This document shows, one piece after another, positions 36,540 to 48,400 of a stretch of DNA of 64,000 bases. The notes below the pieces were generated by a model that had not been told where the DNA came from, made no database searches, and was given only the letters and a program-made list of their open reading frames with translations. The DNA is taken from positions 3,100,001-3,164,000 of the forward strand of contig CP053169.1 of NCBI GenBank assembly GCA_014607495.2, given 5' to 3'. The stretch comes from Carposina sasakii. Lineage: Eukaryota > Arthropoda > Insecta > Lepidoptera > Carposinidae. The position numbers and the translations under genes are program-made. Position 1 is the first letter of the stretch. Every line of letters begins with the position of its first letter.

Positions 36540-36809
36540 ATGAAGGAATCTGTATCTAATACGAGTAATACGAGCAATAAGAATAATGCTTGCGTCTTGA
36601 TTGTCAGAAGTATAAACGAATGTGTGCAGGATTGCAGATTGAAGTGCATTAAGATGCGCACAGACAGGCGCCAAAGTTGGTACTTGGTTATGTTAGACGT
36701 AAACAATATATCTGTGGGATCAGCTACATCACAGGATTACGCAATTTCTGGTGAAGATGACAAATGCATATTTGATGATGATATAAAGATTGACGAAGGT
36801 GTATTTTAG
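36540..36809 (+). CDS. Open frame of 89 codons, function unknown
   Basis: ATG at 36540 to TAG at 36807-36809. The product has a low-complexity SNTSNTSNKNN start, then a more protein-like part with five cysteines and an acidic end (GEDDKCIFDDDIKIDEG). I recognise no family and see no promoter, splice partner or poly(A) signal that would establish it as a gene. It could be an exon of an unseen transcript, a pseudogene fragment or chance. Confidence 0.15.
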   Translation: MKESVSNTSNTSNKNNACVLIVRSINECVQDCRLKCIKMRTDRRQSWYLVMLDVNNISVGSATSQDYAISGEDDKCIFDDDIKIDEGVF

Positions 36810-38064
36810 GAATATAAATTATTGTGTAGGTAACTATAACTGCAGTAATAAAATAAAGTGGCTATGATATACGGACGGACAGAGAGACAAACTAATCTAG
36901 ATAAGGGTTTACTTTTTTGCCATTTGGCTTCTAAAGACTACTAAATTAACAAAATAGAAAGATTTTCCCAAGAAACTTGAGTGAGACGTAACTAAGAAGA
37001 GAAATGTTACAAATTAAATAATGATCATGCTCTATATGGCTATCTATAAAATCTATTATCTGTTAATCATATCGCTGATACTTATACACCAGAATTAGCA
37101 TACACGGTATACCTATTCCCAGAAAAGTCATGTCATGTTTTTGTGCAGAGTAATTTTATGCTTATTCCCAGAGTACGAGCTGTGTCTACATAAAATCCCA
37201 GAAATTCCTGGGACTCTCGTGTCTGCAATGATACCCAAATCAAAATCATTAGCCCATCCGGTAGCTCACGTCGATCGGTTTTCTAATGAGCTATGTCAGT
37301 AATGTTGACATAGGCTGATCAAAGACTCGGCTAATTCGTTAGGCAGAACCGCTTCGTTTCATTGTCTATTTTGTACTTGGACGCACTTTGAGTGGAGTGC
37401 ATGATTCATGGGTGAGTGGCTTATGACTTTATTAGCTTGAATGTTTGTTTGTTTGAAGAGGTTCGCGCTAGACCACACGTGATTTGAAATTAAGTGCCTC
37501 AACCATAGGTGCATTGATTGAAATATTGATTTCGACGGACAGCTTGATCGATTTAAATGATTATTCGGATAATTTGTTTGATTAATAAACATATTCTTTA
37601 GAATGTCAGTAAGGATGGACGCGGTAAGGACTTACGTTAGTAAGTCAGGCAGGTGTGGAGGTAGGTATCTGTTTTAGCACGACACGACTATAATTACTGA
37701 TTTAGGCGAATTACTAAAAAATTGTTCAAGATGCCTGTCTTTTTGGCTACTTTATTAGCAGCTTTTTATGTCACAGTTTTAATATGTGTTTTATGTTATT
37801 TGTCGAATACTCGTATTGTGAAAACTTTTGATGAACTGAACGGATTTTGAATAGTTTTGTACCCTAAAAAACGTCGTCTCATGATATGTTATACAGTGTT
37901 TAAATATTACATTACGCAGCTAAATATATGGAATATGTGTCAAATTTAGACAATGTTTAAATTCTTTTATAATAACACGTAGTGTGTCAGTTATGTGAAG
38001 TGTTATGCCAGTTACACATTTCTTCATAACGGTTACAGCAAGATTCCGTTTCATAGAAATACTC

Positions 38065-38175
38065 CTATGTCTGAATTTGGAACTAACGTTTTTTGTATGC
38101 AGTCATAGAGAACATGTGGTCATACACATAGTAACTAGCGCCATCATCCAAAGGAATACGGTGAAACGCACTCTA
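38065..38175 (+). repeat. Dispersed repeat C, uninterrupted copy
   Basis: CTATGTCTGAATTTGGAACT leads to ACACATAGTAACTAGCGCCA, then TCATCCAAAGGAATACGGTG and AAACGCACTCTACA. It is continuous where the copy at 9180-9425 is split by the 118-bp MITE. Confidence 0.65.
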
Positions 38176-38349
38176 CAGCGCGCATTTTGAGGCCTGAGTC
38201 AATTTGTACGATGGTGCGCGCACGTAAATCAGTGCGCATCCCCGTGCACGCACGTGGCGTGACTTTGCGCTTCGGGGTGGCAGCGATGCGTTTTTACGAC
38301 ATAAACTTTTAGCACGTGTGACGTGCCATGATAAGTTATGATAGATTAG

Positions 38350-38440
38350 TGCAGTGAGCTGCCTAATGAGCAGTTGTTCTTGGGTTCGAATCCCCGTAGT
38401 TGCAAACTTTGATTTTATGATGAATGGAAAAGAATGTTTT
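38350..38440 (+). mobile_element. tRNA-derived SINE head fragment
   Basis: GCAGTGAGCTGCCTAATGAG and a B box in TTGGGTTCGAATCCCCG are followed by AGTTGCAAACTTTGATTTTA, aligning with the junction after the B box in the SINE at 28370. Confidence 0.5.
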
Positions 38441-39485
38441 GGATTAAAAATTAAATAAGTTGATTGACTGAACTTGACACTTACCTAATTATTTTTAAGC
38501 GATCCTAAACCATACACTTAAATTAATTTAGATGATCTATATATTATACCTATATGTGTTAAAAATAGTCTAGCGTATTTAGATAGGTATAATAAATTTC
38601 TCTAAGCGGCAACCCTGCTGCAACCGGAGCGGCGCAGGCGCAGCTAATTTATAGCGTTCAATCAATGCGGATTTATTGCTAAGGAAGCGCTCTCCTTTTG
38701 TTACCATACCGTTATTTTGGTAACAACTATTATAATTGGTGTACCACCTGAAGTATTTTGAAAACTATATTAAGAGCTATTACGAGGGTAGTGAGCATGT
38801 GATATGGTGTGTTTAGTGGCTGACTCATGTTCCTATTTGGATAGGTCATTCTCATCTTCCATTTCTTGCATAAGAGAACTTTCTCATCTAATTCTTAATG
38901 TGATGGAGAGACGAAACTGTTTCATATCGAGGTGAATTTGTGGAATGTCTGAATTCTATATTCATGCCAATACAGTCTTTGAAGGCTTCTTAAATCGAGG
39001 TTCTGGACGATGAGATTAACAGATTGCATAAAGACAATATTTTATGGAAAATTTGGAAATAGCCTAAACAATTATGGGACTATGCACAAAAACATCATTC
39101 ACAATTTGCTATGTTCCTAATCTCCAATTTGTTTATACATCTCTATACGAGTATAGTTGATTTGCTACATGGCGGTCCAAAAAAATTATGTAAAAATATT
39201 AAGGCACCTTGTGAAAATATACCTTAATAATATTATTTATATAGTACTTACCTATGTTTAGTGATCCAGACCCGTTCTAGGTCTAGATTCTAGACTATCT
39301 CGTCAAGCCTGCCAAAACTTTACTTAGTGGAGCGAATCGGGAATTTAACAGCGGCGGCCATAGCGGTACAATTTATTGATCAATAGTATTTGTGATAGTA
39401 TTCAAGTCGGAATACTATGATCGTATATATCACGATCTAATAGCTTATCGCTGACTATATTTAAACATTTGCTATGAACGTACTT

Positions 39486-39605
39486 TATTGTAGAATCATG
39501 GATATTTATTAAGTACCTACTTATCTATGTATTTATATGCACGACACAAGACCTTAGCGGTTTAATGTGTTGTGAAATGGGTTGTTAATATGGTTATTTT
39601 TTTTT
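39486..39605 (+). mobile_element. tRNA-derived SINE body fragment
   Basis: AATCATGGATATTTATTAAG, CTATGTATTTATATGCACGA, CACAAGACCTTAGCGG and TTTAATGTGTTGTGAAATGG correspond to the body of the SINE at 28370-28620, without its head. Confidence 0.65.
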
Positions 39606-39944
39606 CGTATTTTTTTACATCAGGCAGTTCGGAAACTCATTTTTTATTTCTATAGCTATCAACTATACAAATAAAATCTATCCTCCGCTGACCCTCAAGT
39701 CTGACAACTCATGATTGAAACCATAGGCAGGCAATTTTCACTATGATTCGTATGAAAGCTGTTCTATTTTATCCATGGAATATGCAATAAAAAAAATAAA
39801 AAAAAGATTTGTCGCCTAATGATTATCGAAATTCCTAAAATTTTAAACATAAATTCTATATCTACTTTATTAAATATACCAACTACTTACATAATATAAT
39901 ATACCTATATTAGCTCAAATAATTGGCATAGGGAATTAATACAC

Positions 39945-40080
39945 AGGTTGTTTTTATATCGTCATCGTTTCTGAATACTACTACGCATTCTCCTCATCAT
40001 CACGAACATTTTTCTCCATGGAAGCATACCTGAGAAGTGTTTAGTTTCCAAGATATTAAGGTCTAAAGTTATCAGATTGC
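39945..40080 (+). mobile_element. Copy of the CCATGGAAGC inverted-repeat element
   Basis: ATATCGTCATCGTTTCTGAA, TTCTCCTCATCATCACGAAC, ATTTTTCTCCATGGAAGCAT and GAGAAGTGTTTAGTTTCC align with 4436-4560. Confidence 0.6.
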
Positions 40081-40439
40081 AGAAATGTATGTAGACGCGT
40101 GTAACAAACATTTTTAAAATAAAAAATTAAAAAGTTATGAAAAGCTCTACAACGCTGTATACCAATAAATATCATAAGCTGACAATTATACTTTATTCAA
40201 CGCGAAGGAGGAAAAATTTATTATTTCCGTCTACAAGACACTTCGGCAGCGAGAAACGATTAGTACGATCAAAATAAAGTCCGTTTGATTCACTCAGAGA
40301 TTCACAACTTCATTATTTATTTTTAACCCAGTGATGGTTACTCTACTACCGCACTGAAAGATTTGATAATGATTTGCCAGTATTGAGTAACTTACTGATT
40401 GACATATTAAAAAAAATATATAAAATTTTAAAATACAGT

Positions 40440-40640
40440 AACGGACGGATGTGTTCTCAAAATGAGGTAGCCAAATCTGCAGGGTGAGGAAGGAGAATCT
40501 AGTCACTTTTGGCATAGCCCACGGCTAGATGTTAAAGATAAGCAATGAGCTAGCTGTCTGAGAGTAAGCCCTTACGACATGTATGTACGGAAGGTATTAC
40601 AGCCGATGTATTCTAGTGAAGCGTTGCATCAGCACAGTAC
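40440..40640 (-). repeat. Dispersed repeat B, copy carrying the GTAGCCA-type end
   Basis: Forward-strand landmarks GATGTGTTCTCAAAATGAGG and TAGCCAAATCTGCAGGG lie at one end. CTTACGACATGTATGTACGG, CAGCCGATGTATTCTAGTG and GCGTTGCATCAGCAC lie at the other. The latter block is the inverse of the CTCCTTCCGTGCATG region of the other copies. Confidence 0.6.
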
Positions 40641-40659
40641 AAAAGTAGATTACTGAATT

Positions 40660-41170
40660 GTCGAATCATGACAACGCGTCCGTCTCATATTCTTTTACGA
40701 CATGGCTATGTGATATTATGTTTAACATCGAAGTCGAAATTTTAGAAATGCTATATGATTTAAGTAAACTTTTATTAACGGCGACCACCTATCACCAACT
40801 CATAATTTTGCAACGGAAAGGTATGCAAACTATTTCCAACATCGATAAACTCAACATTGTCCTTCTTACGGCAGTATACATTACTCCAAGAATAAAACTT
40901 CCCGTTCAAAATAAAACGAGGATCCACCGTTTCTACGTAAGTATAGTTATCATCACCTGCCTTATTTATAAGTCCTTCTTGACAGCATGCGATGAAAAGA
41001 TCTTGGTAATGTCCCACCACCTTACCTTGGTCTCTTATGATGTCGCTACTTTCTACTTTGTCATGCGGAGACGCTGTCTTTGTTTGGTATATCTTCAATC
41101 CAATATTTACACCAGTTTAGGTACTTTGTAGTTCTACGTTGATTGGACTCTGCATTACTTTTGGTTGCAG
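40660..41170 (-). pseudogene. Probable pseudogene of an unrecognised protein
   Basis: From about 41151 downward the minus strand reads a short ATG-initiated segment (MQSPINVELQST), a TAA, then about 107 open codons. The composition is protein-like, with blocks such as KVESSDIIRDQGKVVGHY, VETVDPRFILNGKFYSWSN and VEFIDVGNSLHTFPLQNY. After a stop at 40775, a shifted frame continues VNKSLLKSYSISKIS for about 30 codons. This looks like a coding sequence broken by one stop and one frameshift, without introns, so perhaps a retrocopy or a captured gene. The plus strand is also open here for 157 codons, but its composition is hydrophobic and less protein-like. I do not recognise the family and have not reconstructed it. 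Confidence 0.4.
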
Positions 41171-41424
41171 TTCAGACTATTATAACAATTAGTTGACTGA
41201 GATGTCCGCTACAGAGTGGACGTTTAGTGTCTTTATGAGGTCTATTTCTGTGGCCAATGTGAAAGTGAAAAATGTTAGTGAAAGATGGGTCGGTTCATCG
41301 GAAAGATGGGCGATAAAGGGTTCATGAACACTTCTGAGTTGACATGTGAAAAGGTGTGGTTTACTATGTGATTTGACTCCAGTATTTTGTCATCATCATG
41401 TTTATTTTTTATACTTATTAAGGT

Positions 41425-41530
41425 TAATCCAGCGTGGTGACTATGGGTAAAACCCCCCTGTGACAGTAGCCTTGTGGCATGCCCTGGGGGAGGCCTACGT
41501 CCAGCAGTGGACTGCAATAGGCTGAAAAAG
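41425..41530 (+). mobile_element. RTE/SINE 3' end fragment
   Basis: CCAGCGTGGTGACTATGGGT, CTTGTGGCATGCCCTGGGGG, AGGCCTACGTCCAGCAGTGG and ACTGCAATAGGCTGA, then an A-rich tail. This is the 3' third of the SINE seen at 20050 and 44300. Confidence 0.8.
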
Positions 41531-42478
41531 AAGAAAGAAGGTTAACCCGATTTCTTTAATTATCAGATAGCCTATCTGAGGTAAAGTTGAAGATGTCTTT
41601 ATCTTGATAAAGTTTTAGAGAAATACGGCATTTCTAATAGTCTATCTGACCATTGAAAAAATCTTACCATCAGGCGCGTTGTGGTCAAGCGTAAGCCTAT
41701 TTAATATTTTTAAAAATCGGCCTTTAATTATACGATCTATTTTCTTGAATATCATAAAAGTTTTTCAGATTGATATAAATTCTTAATCGAAATTATCTCT
41801 ATACTACTGTAACTAACTAAAACTGCTTATATGAATCATAACATACTCGTAGTACGAGTATAGGTGCCTATAAAGTTGCTTCCCGCTGTTTGTCTATCCC
41901 TATGTAGTATGTATGCTTAGATCAACGGATTTTGATGCGGTTTTTTTTAAATTAGATAGTCATTCTAGAGGAAGGTTTATATGTATAGTATAAGCATTGC
42001 ACCTAGTGATTAATAAAGGTCATCTAACCAACCAATACAACTGATCTCCGACCGAGGTACCTTTGTCTGATTTCTTTATTCCAAATTCCATTTTGAATTA
42101 AAACAACTGAAAGTTTACAAAGATTTTTAGAACAGAGATTGAAATTAAACTAGCTGATCGTTCAAGCTAGGTATTGTATACATGTACCTAAAAAAATTAG
42201 AATTTAAACATCTGCAAATAATCATGTTGGTTTCTAGTATAGCAATTATAATATGCGAATCTAATATGTCCAATATCCAGCGCTACCTATCTAATATCCA
42301 GCGCACTAGGCTTTATTTAATATTAATAAACACTTTATTGTACTAATAATTATTTGTACATGGGCGAACTTAATGCTATAAAGCATTTTCTACTAGTTAA
42401 CAGTTAACCCAAGTTTATTTAGTTCAAAAGAGAATCGCAATGTTCGCAATCTCTATAACGTTGCTTTCTTTGCTCCAG

Positions 42479-45400
42479 GTTGCTTGCCGGGTGGACAATG
42501 CCAGCGCGGGTTCCCTCTGCAGTCACTCACAGAGAGGCTCGGCAGAGATCATGAGGAGGTGCCTCTGCCCTCCCTACATCATCCTATCAGAGATGTAAGT
42601 ACTATCTGCATTGCGTTTAACGGTTCATAGTGATATGTCGTATGTTCGTAGTGATATCACCTATTAAAAATTTACTTATGGCCGTGGCATAATGCCACTA
42701 AAGAAAGCCGTTACCTACTCACATCTACTTCCAATAGTGAAGTTTCAACATGTGATTATTATCATGAACTGTCAAAAAAGGAAGGTACGATATTTCGTAG
42801 GACTATTGTCCAGTTAGTACTTTCTTGGTATAACTATGAAAGGAGTAAAAAGATCTAAGTAGTTTGCGTACTTTGAATACATTTTGAATGATAGCTAGAT
42901 AGAGCGATATTATGCAAGCTGTGCAGTTTAAACAATATAAGGTAGATAATAATATCTACTCTTCTCTTGTTACATCAAGGTGCACTTTGATCATATAAGT
43001 ATTTTATATTATTTATATTTTATAGTATTTTATATATATTATTTTATTTATATCTCAATTTATTCCTCCTTGTTTAATAAGGAACTAGTTCGTGACACAT
43101 ATTTTGTGAGATATGTCACCATAAAATTGTAAGTGTGTTACCTTTCATACACACATTATATAAATTATATCGTATGTTAGTATTAACAAATAAATAAAAA
43201 AACATATAGTGATTCCTAAGTCTAAGAAAGGTGCAGTTCGTTATCATACTCGTACGAGTATTGCAGACTTTTTCAACAAAATGACTATCAGAAAGATAGT
43301 CATTTTGTTACTGGTCCTTGTATTAGAGATATAATTATTTTCACATTAGTTTTACACTAACACTGTATCTATGAAAAGCGAATCTTTAGGTAGATACTTT
43401 TGAAAGCCAGGGAAGAATATTAAGAATATAATAAGGGATGGAAAGTCTTAGGCTTTCATGGGAAAATTTTCAATGAGCAAATCCGTTGGCACTCCAATAC
43501 ATCAATAATTGTCTACGTTTTCACAAAAGCTGGCAAGTTGCAGAAACATAATCGCTACATAAATTCAAATTCAAAGCCAAATAATTTAGTGCTGTTACAC
43601 TCGGACCCATGCCCATAGGTATCCTAGATTTTGACGCTAGGTTCCTTTCGCAGAGCTCCCTCTGCACTCGCAGTACCTACTCCCCGCTGCAGGCCCTCAG
43701 TGAGAGTACCTGTAGGGACCACACGGCACAGGCGGGTCCGCCGCCGCAAATTGCCCCACCTCAGAGAATTGTAAGTGTTAATGTGAAATCAGTGTTAATA
43801 TTAATAAATCAATAGAATCCCATAGTCATCGCGGCCATTGCAATGTGTAAAATGTAAAGTTAGAGCATGAAAGTTTTTTAACTCCAAGAAACTAGCTGTA
43901 GGTGTGTTTACTTATTAAATAAATTTACCGACTCGATTATCTAATAACTCATCTAAGTAAATATAATACAGGGTGTGGGTGACAGGCAGGCAAATACTGA
44001 AATGCTGAACAAGAACCATTGTGTTGAGTTATATGACAGTGTTATTACTCGCAGGAAATGTATTTTTGATTTGATTATTAGTAATCTTTACTCTCCGCGC
44101 CAATTGTATCGGACGATCTTGTGACTAATAAAATGGGCTTATTGGTTATTGTGTGACACATTGCTGTTTTTTGGATCACTTGTTATGACTCTCCATTAGG
44201 GTTGATCAGTTATTTGAACTTTTTTGAAGGCAACTTTTTTGAAAATCTACTTTTGGTTAAAATTGTATTTTTATGTCATCCATCATCTAAGGCCTTCTTG
44301 GTGTCTTGGCCGCGTGGTGCCGGCAGAGTAGAATTCGTACCACTCCATGTCTGCCCGTGGGTATCGTACGAGGCGATCCGGGAGGTGGGCAGCAGCGCAT
44401 CCCGTGTTGACAACATAGTCCAAAATACAAACTGCAGTCACCAACCCGCCTGCCCAGCGTGGTGACTATGGGCAAATACCCCCCATGGCAGTCTTGTGGC
44501 GTGCCCCGGGGGAGGCCTACGTCCAGCAGTGGACTGCAATAGGCTGATGCTGATCTAAGGCCTAATTAAACGAAGTAAACTAATTTTTTCCTGAAATATG
44601 AAAAAAAAAAATCGGAAAATTTTGTAATTTTCCTGCATTCCTCAGAATCATGGCCTGAAGTCATGGTATCAATAGTTGCCTGGCTGTCACAAACACCCTG
44701 TATAGAAAAACACGCGCATTGTTTACCTGTAATACAAGTTTGTAAAAGCGGTGGTGCTTAATGGGTTAGACATTCTATTCGGACAGCGTAGGTCCTCTGT
44801 AGCGCTGAATTTATCCTATGTTCGGATTTTTTAAATCCCAATCCGAATCCCAAAGATATTGCGCTGAACCTTGGCGATCGTTAAAAAATGGGATGAGGTC
44901 AACTAGGCAAGCTAACAAAAGTCATCATCTTCAGGTCCAAACCCAAAACGTGGCCCTCCACCCAGCAGTCTCCCGATGCACCGCCTCCTTAGAACTGGCT
45001 GCCCTATGGAGGAGTTTCCACGAGCTTGGCACGGAGATGATCGTCACCAAGGCCGGGCGGCGCATGTTCCCAGCACTGCAGGCCAGACTAGCTGGACTCC
45101 TGCCTAATGCTGACTACCTGCTACTGGTAGACTTTGTGCCTCTTGATGATAAGAGATATCGATATGCTTTCCACAGGTTAGTTAGTTATGTTTTTTTTCA
45201 TTTTTATAGACACGCTCATGCTCATGATCAGGTATGATTGTTTTTTTCCTTCTTATTTCTTCCTTTTTATTTCATATTTACCTAAGTAGTTAGTTATAAG
45301 TAGTTATTTTCTTTTACTTCCATCAGTGTTGTCAATTTGCAAACTGCCGAGAGAGATTATATCCTTCTTTTTTATTCGGCAGGAGAAAATGTGAAAAAAT

Positions 45401-48400
45401 AAGCCATATTTCAGATCAAGGTCTTTGAAAAATCTTTGGACATCAATGGACACAATGCGTTATAATTAGATCCTTGCTCTGTTTAAATTAAACTTCCTTC
45501 CAACAGTTCAAGTTGGGTGGTAGCAGGCAAAGCAGACCCGGTGTCACCACCTCGCATCCACGTGCACCCCGACTCACCTGCACCTGGGTCACACTGGATG
45601 CGGCAGCTTGTTTCCTTCGATAAACTTAAGCTAACCAATAACCAGCTGGATGATAATGGACACGTAAGTCTGATACTCGTACATAGTGATTCAAATATTA
45701 ATTGATTGATCGCAGCCCTCTGGCGTCGATGTTTATTTCAACGTCAGAAATTTCTATAATCTGCGATACAATATCGTGGTTAATTTATTTCCATAACTGA
45801 TATTGAGAAATTTTTTGCATATCTTAAGATTTAATCTTCAATTGATTTCATACAAAATCAAATTAGGAATAAATAAATCCGAGATTCTTTTTGATCTCTT
45901 GTACTGAAATTGGCCGTTAGTGGTTGATTCTAACCACCACACTTAAACACTAAATAAAAATTTGAAGATACGATCAGCCAATTGAATGTTGTCTTTATAT
46001 CGTGATGAAAGAATGACTGGCTCCTAAAATAGCATAAAGTCACAAATGCTTAATATACGATAACATGTAATTTCTAAAATGTTAACTTTATTTTCTTACT
46101 TACAATTTCTTACTGTGTTTATTACTAAATCAATATATTATACCTATGTTATTCTCTTGTCCTCTTCCTTAGATAATCCTGAACTCAATGCACCGTTACC
46201 AGCCTCGCCTGCACGTAGTATACCTGCCCGGTGACGGACAGAGCACCAACGGAACACCGTCCCGTATCGGACCTTCGTTTTTCCGGAAACCGGATTTACT
46301 GCCGTTACCGCTTATCAGAACCACAGGGTGGGTATTATGGTGACGTTTTAGTTAAAATGTCGGATTGCAAATCCTAGACCATGTTTTATTTCTTATTTAA
46401 ATTGAGAAATGAAATTATTTATTTATTTGCTCAAAATAGGGTACAATAAGTTACATTATAAGGTCATACATTATAAGGTCAGACAGAAGATATGTTTCGC
46501 AAAAAAATGTGGTATAACATCAAATATTCAACCTTATTTCTCAAATTTCGGAAGAGTCAAAAATAGAGTTTCTTCAGTCATGTATTTCTTTATAGATAAC
46601 ACAATTGAAGATAGCAAGCAATCCCTTCGCAAAAGGCTTCAGAGACTGCGATCCTGATGACTGGTAAGTTGTAAAAAAAACTTTAACCTTTTTTCCTACC
46701 ATAACTTTGATCATTTCTCTTCAAGTATTTAACTATTGCTGTCAAAGTTGATTCGCTTAGATTCGGTAGAGAGATGGCAGTCTTTGAATTATTCTACAAT
46801 GGAGGTGTTTTTCAGTGTGATAGAAGTTTGAGTTATGATAATCATTGTGCCCTTCTGGATACCTAAAGGTAGATTGATACTAACTAGGTGATTAACTTGC
46901 ATGACGTCAGCCAGTGAGCTTATTAATCGGTTATTAGGGATAGCTTAGGTAACCAAAAGTTTTCTTAAAAACTATGAGATCCGACCACATAGAATAAGCG
47001 TAACTGGTGGTCGAATTCTCGTCACTTTTTCTATATTCCCCGAACAAATATCACAGTCGTTTTTGCAAACATTCAAATCTGTTGTCAATACGAATGATTT
47101 ACGGCAGAACTAACACATTTACGATCGTATAAACTGGAACGCGTACGCAGATGTCACAACACGCGTTAAATCAGACGTGGGTAGAATTAGGATAGGTATC
47201 ATTGAGGTGGATTGATGTTAGAGACCGTAGAGTACAGTGGAATGACGTTACGGAAGCGGGACCAGTGGGGTAAGCACGAACATTTTTACGCGGCGTAACG
47301 CTAGCGACTCGCTAGCAAAATCTATGTGATTTGACAGTTTGACGATAGCGTTACGGACTATCGAGAGGTTCGTGCTTACCCCCTCAGTTGTCATGGTAAC
47401 AGTGGTAATAAATAAAAAGATGGGAAACTATAAATAAAAAATAGTAGTTCGATAACCAGATTATTAAAGAAACGTGAGAAATTTTGAAACACAGAATATT
47501 AAGAAACCTAAAATAGATTGGAGATAGGGGAAAAGGGGAAAGTAGGTAAGGATTTTCTTAGTCTATCGATCTACTATAGTATATCTTGTCATGAAAATAT
47601 AAGACAGAGTTAATTTCAAATCTTAAATATTCCAAATAATATTACATCTGTACTAAATTACAAAGATGGGGCAGAGGAATCTTAAGCAACAGCCGGTGAC
47701 GATTTACTTTTACGACTTGGCCATAGAGTAAAGAGTTAGGTGACAGTTATGGCGGACGACGCGTTTCCCTTTCCCGCCAAAAATGCAGCATCAAATTATT
47801 AACGGGTGACACTGTGGCGCCTGTATATGTAAACGGAAACAATTACTGTTTCTCTGCCACAAAATTAAATACGTTCCGGTTGTAAATATTTTGTCGTTTG
47901 GTGACTTAGGTACCGGATTTAATTTATTACCGTTTACGAGATCTTTTTAGGTATAATTTTATATGAGGGTAGTTAAGAGGTATTCAATTTTAGAAATCGA
48001 AATTATTATAAAATTATTAATAAAGAAAATGGAAAAAAAAAATTCACCCGAGTGGGAATCGAACCCACGACCACTGCAAACCGTGCCAGCCGCTATAACC
48101 ACTAAGCCACCGGGTCAATTACCCGGATGACGAACTTTACCATCTCTTTTCTAAATTACATATTGGCAACGTTATTCTTCATCCCGATAGCCATACACTA
48201 GCCAAATCTCGGCAAACAAAGCTGAATCCCTCAGCACAATGTTTTAAAGATGAAACGATCAACCATATCCTAACGGATTATATTAATGGAGAAGTGTTAT
48301 GTTCATTAGTTCCGGTAATAATAGTTTCGCTTCTTTGACGCTACACATTAATATATTGTAAAGCCGTAACTCCAGCAAATGGTTTCCCAGAACATTTAAC

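Larger units (their letters stand above)
22931..42478. other. Gene-poor 19.5-kb interval, possibly the first intron of the T-box gene
   Basis: No exon recognised. It holds a hAT-type MITE (24862-25406), a tRNA-derived SINE (28370-28620), RTE pieces (31325-31537, 41425-41530), repeats A, B and C, copies of the CCATGGAAGC element (32735, 39945), a probable pseudogene (40660-41170) and an unclassified 89-codon frame (36540). CCCGTTTCACTCGCGCTCCG at 30737 recurs in part near 31545. A sense/antisense LINE-like 3' end lies at 27545-27700. A TATA-like TATATTTAAG near 35912, followed by GC-richer sequence at 36000-36030, could be a regulatory element, but nothing decides it. Confidence 0.5.

Noticed and set aside
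40658..41131. 157-codon plus-strand frame as a gene
   Set aside because: Hydrophobic, compositionally unlike a protein gene, and antisense to the more protein-like minus-strand reading.
46230..46241. A very short intron explaining the T-box frame break
   Set aside because: A GT...AG pair 11 bases apart would restore the frame, but introns that short are not spliced in animals.
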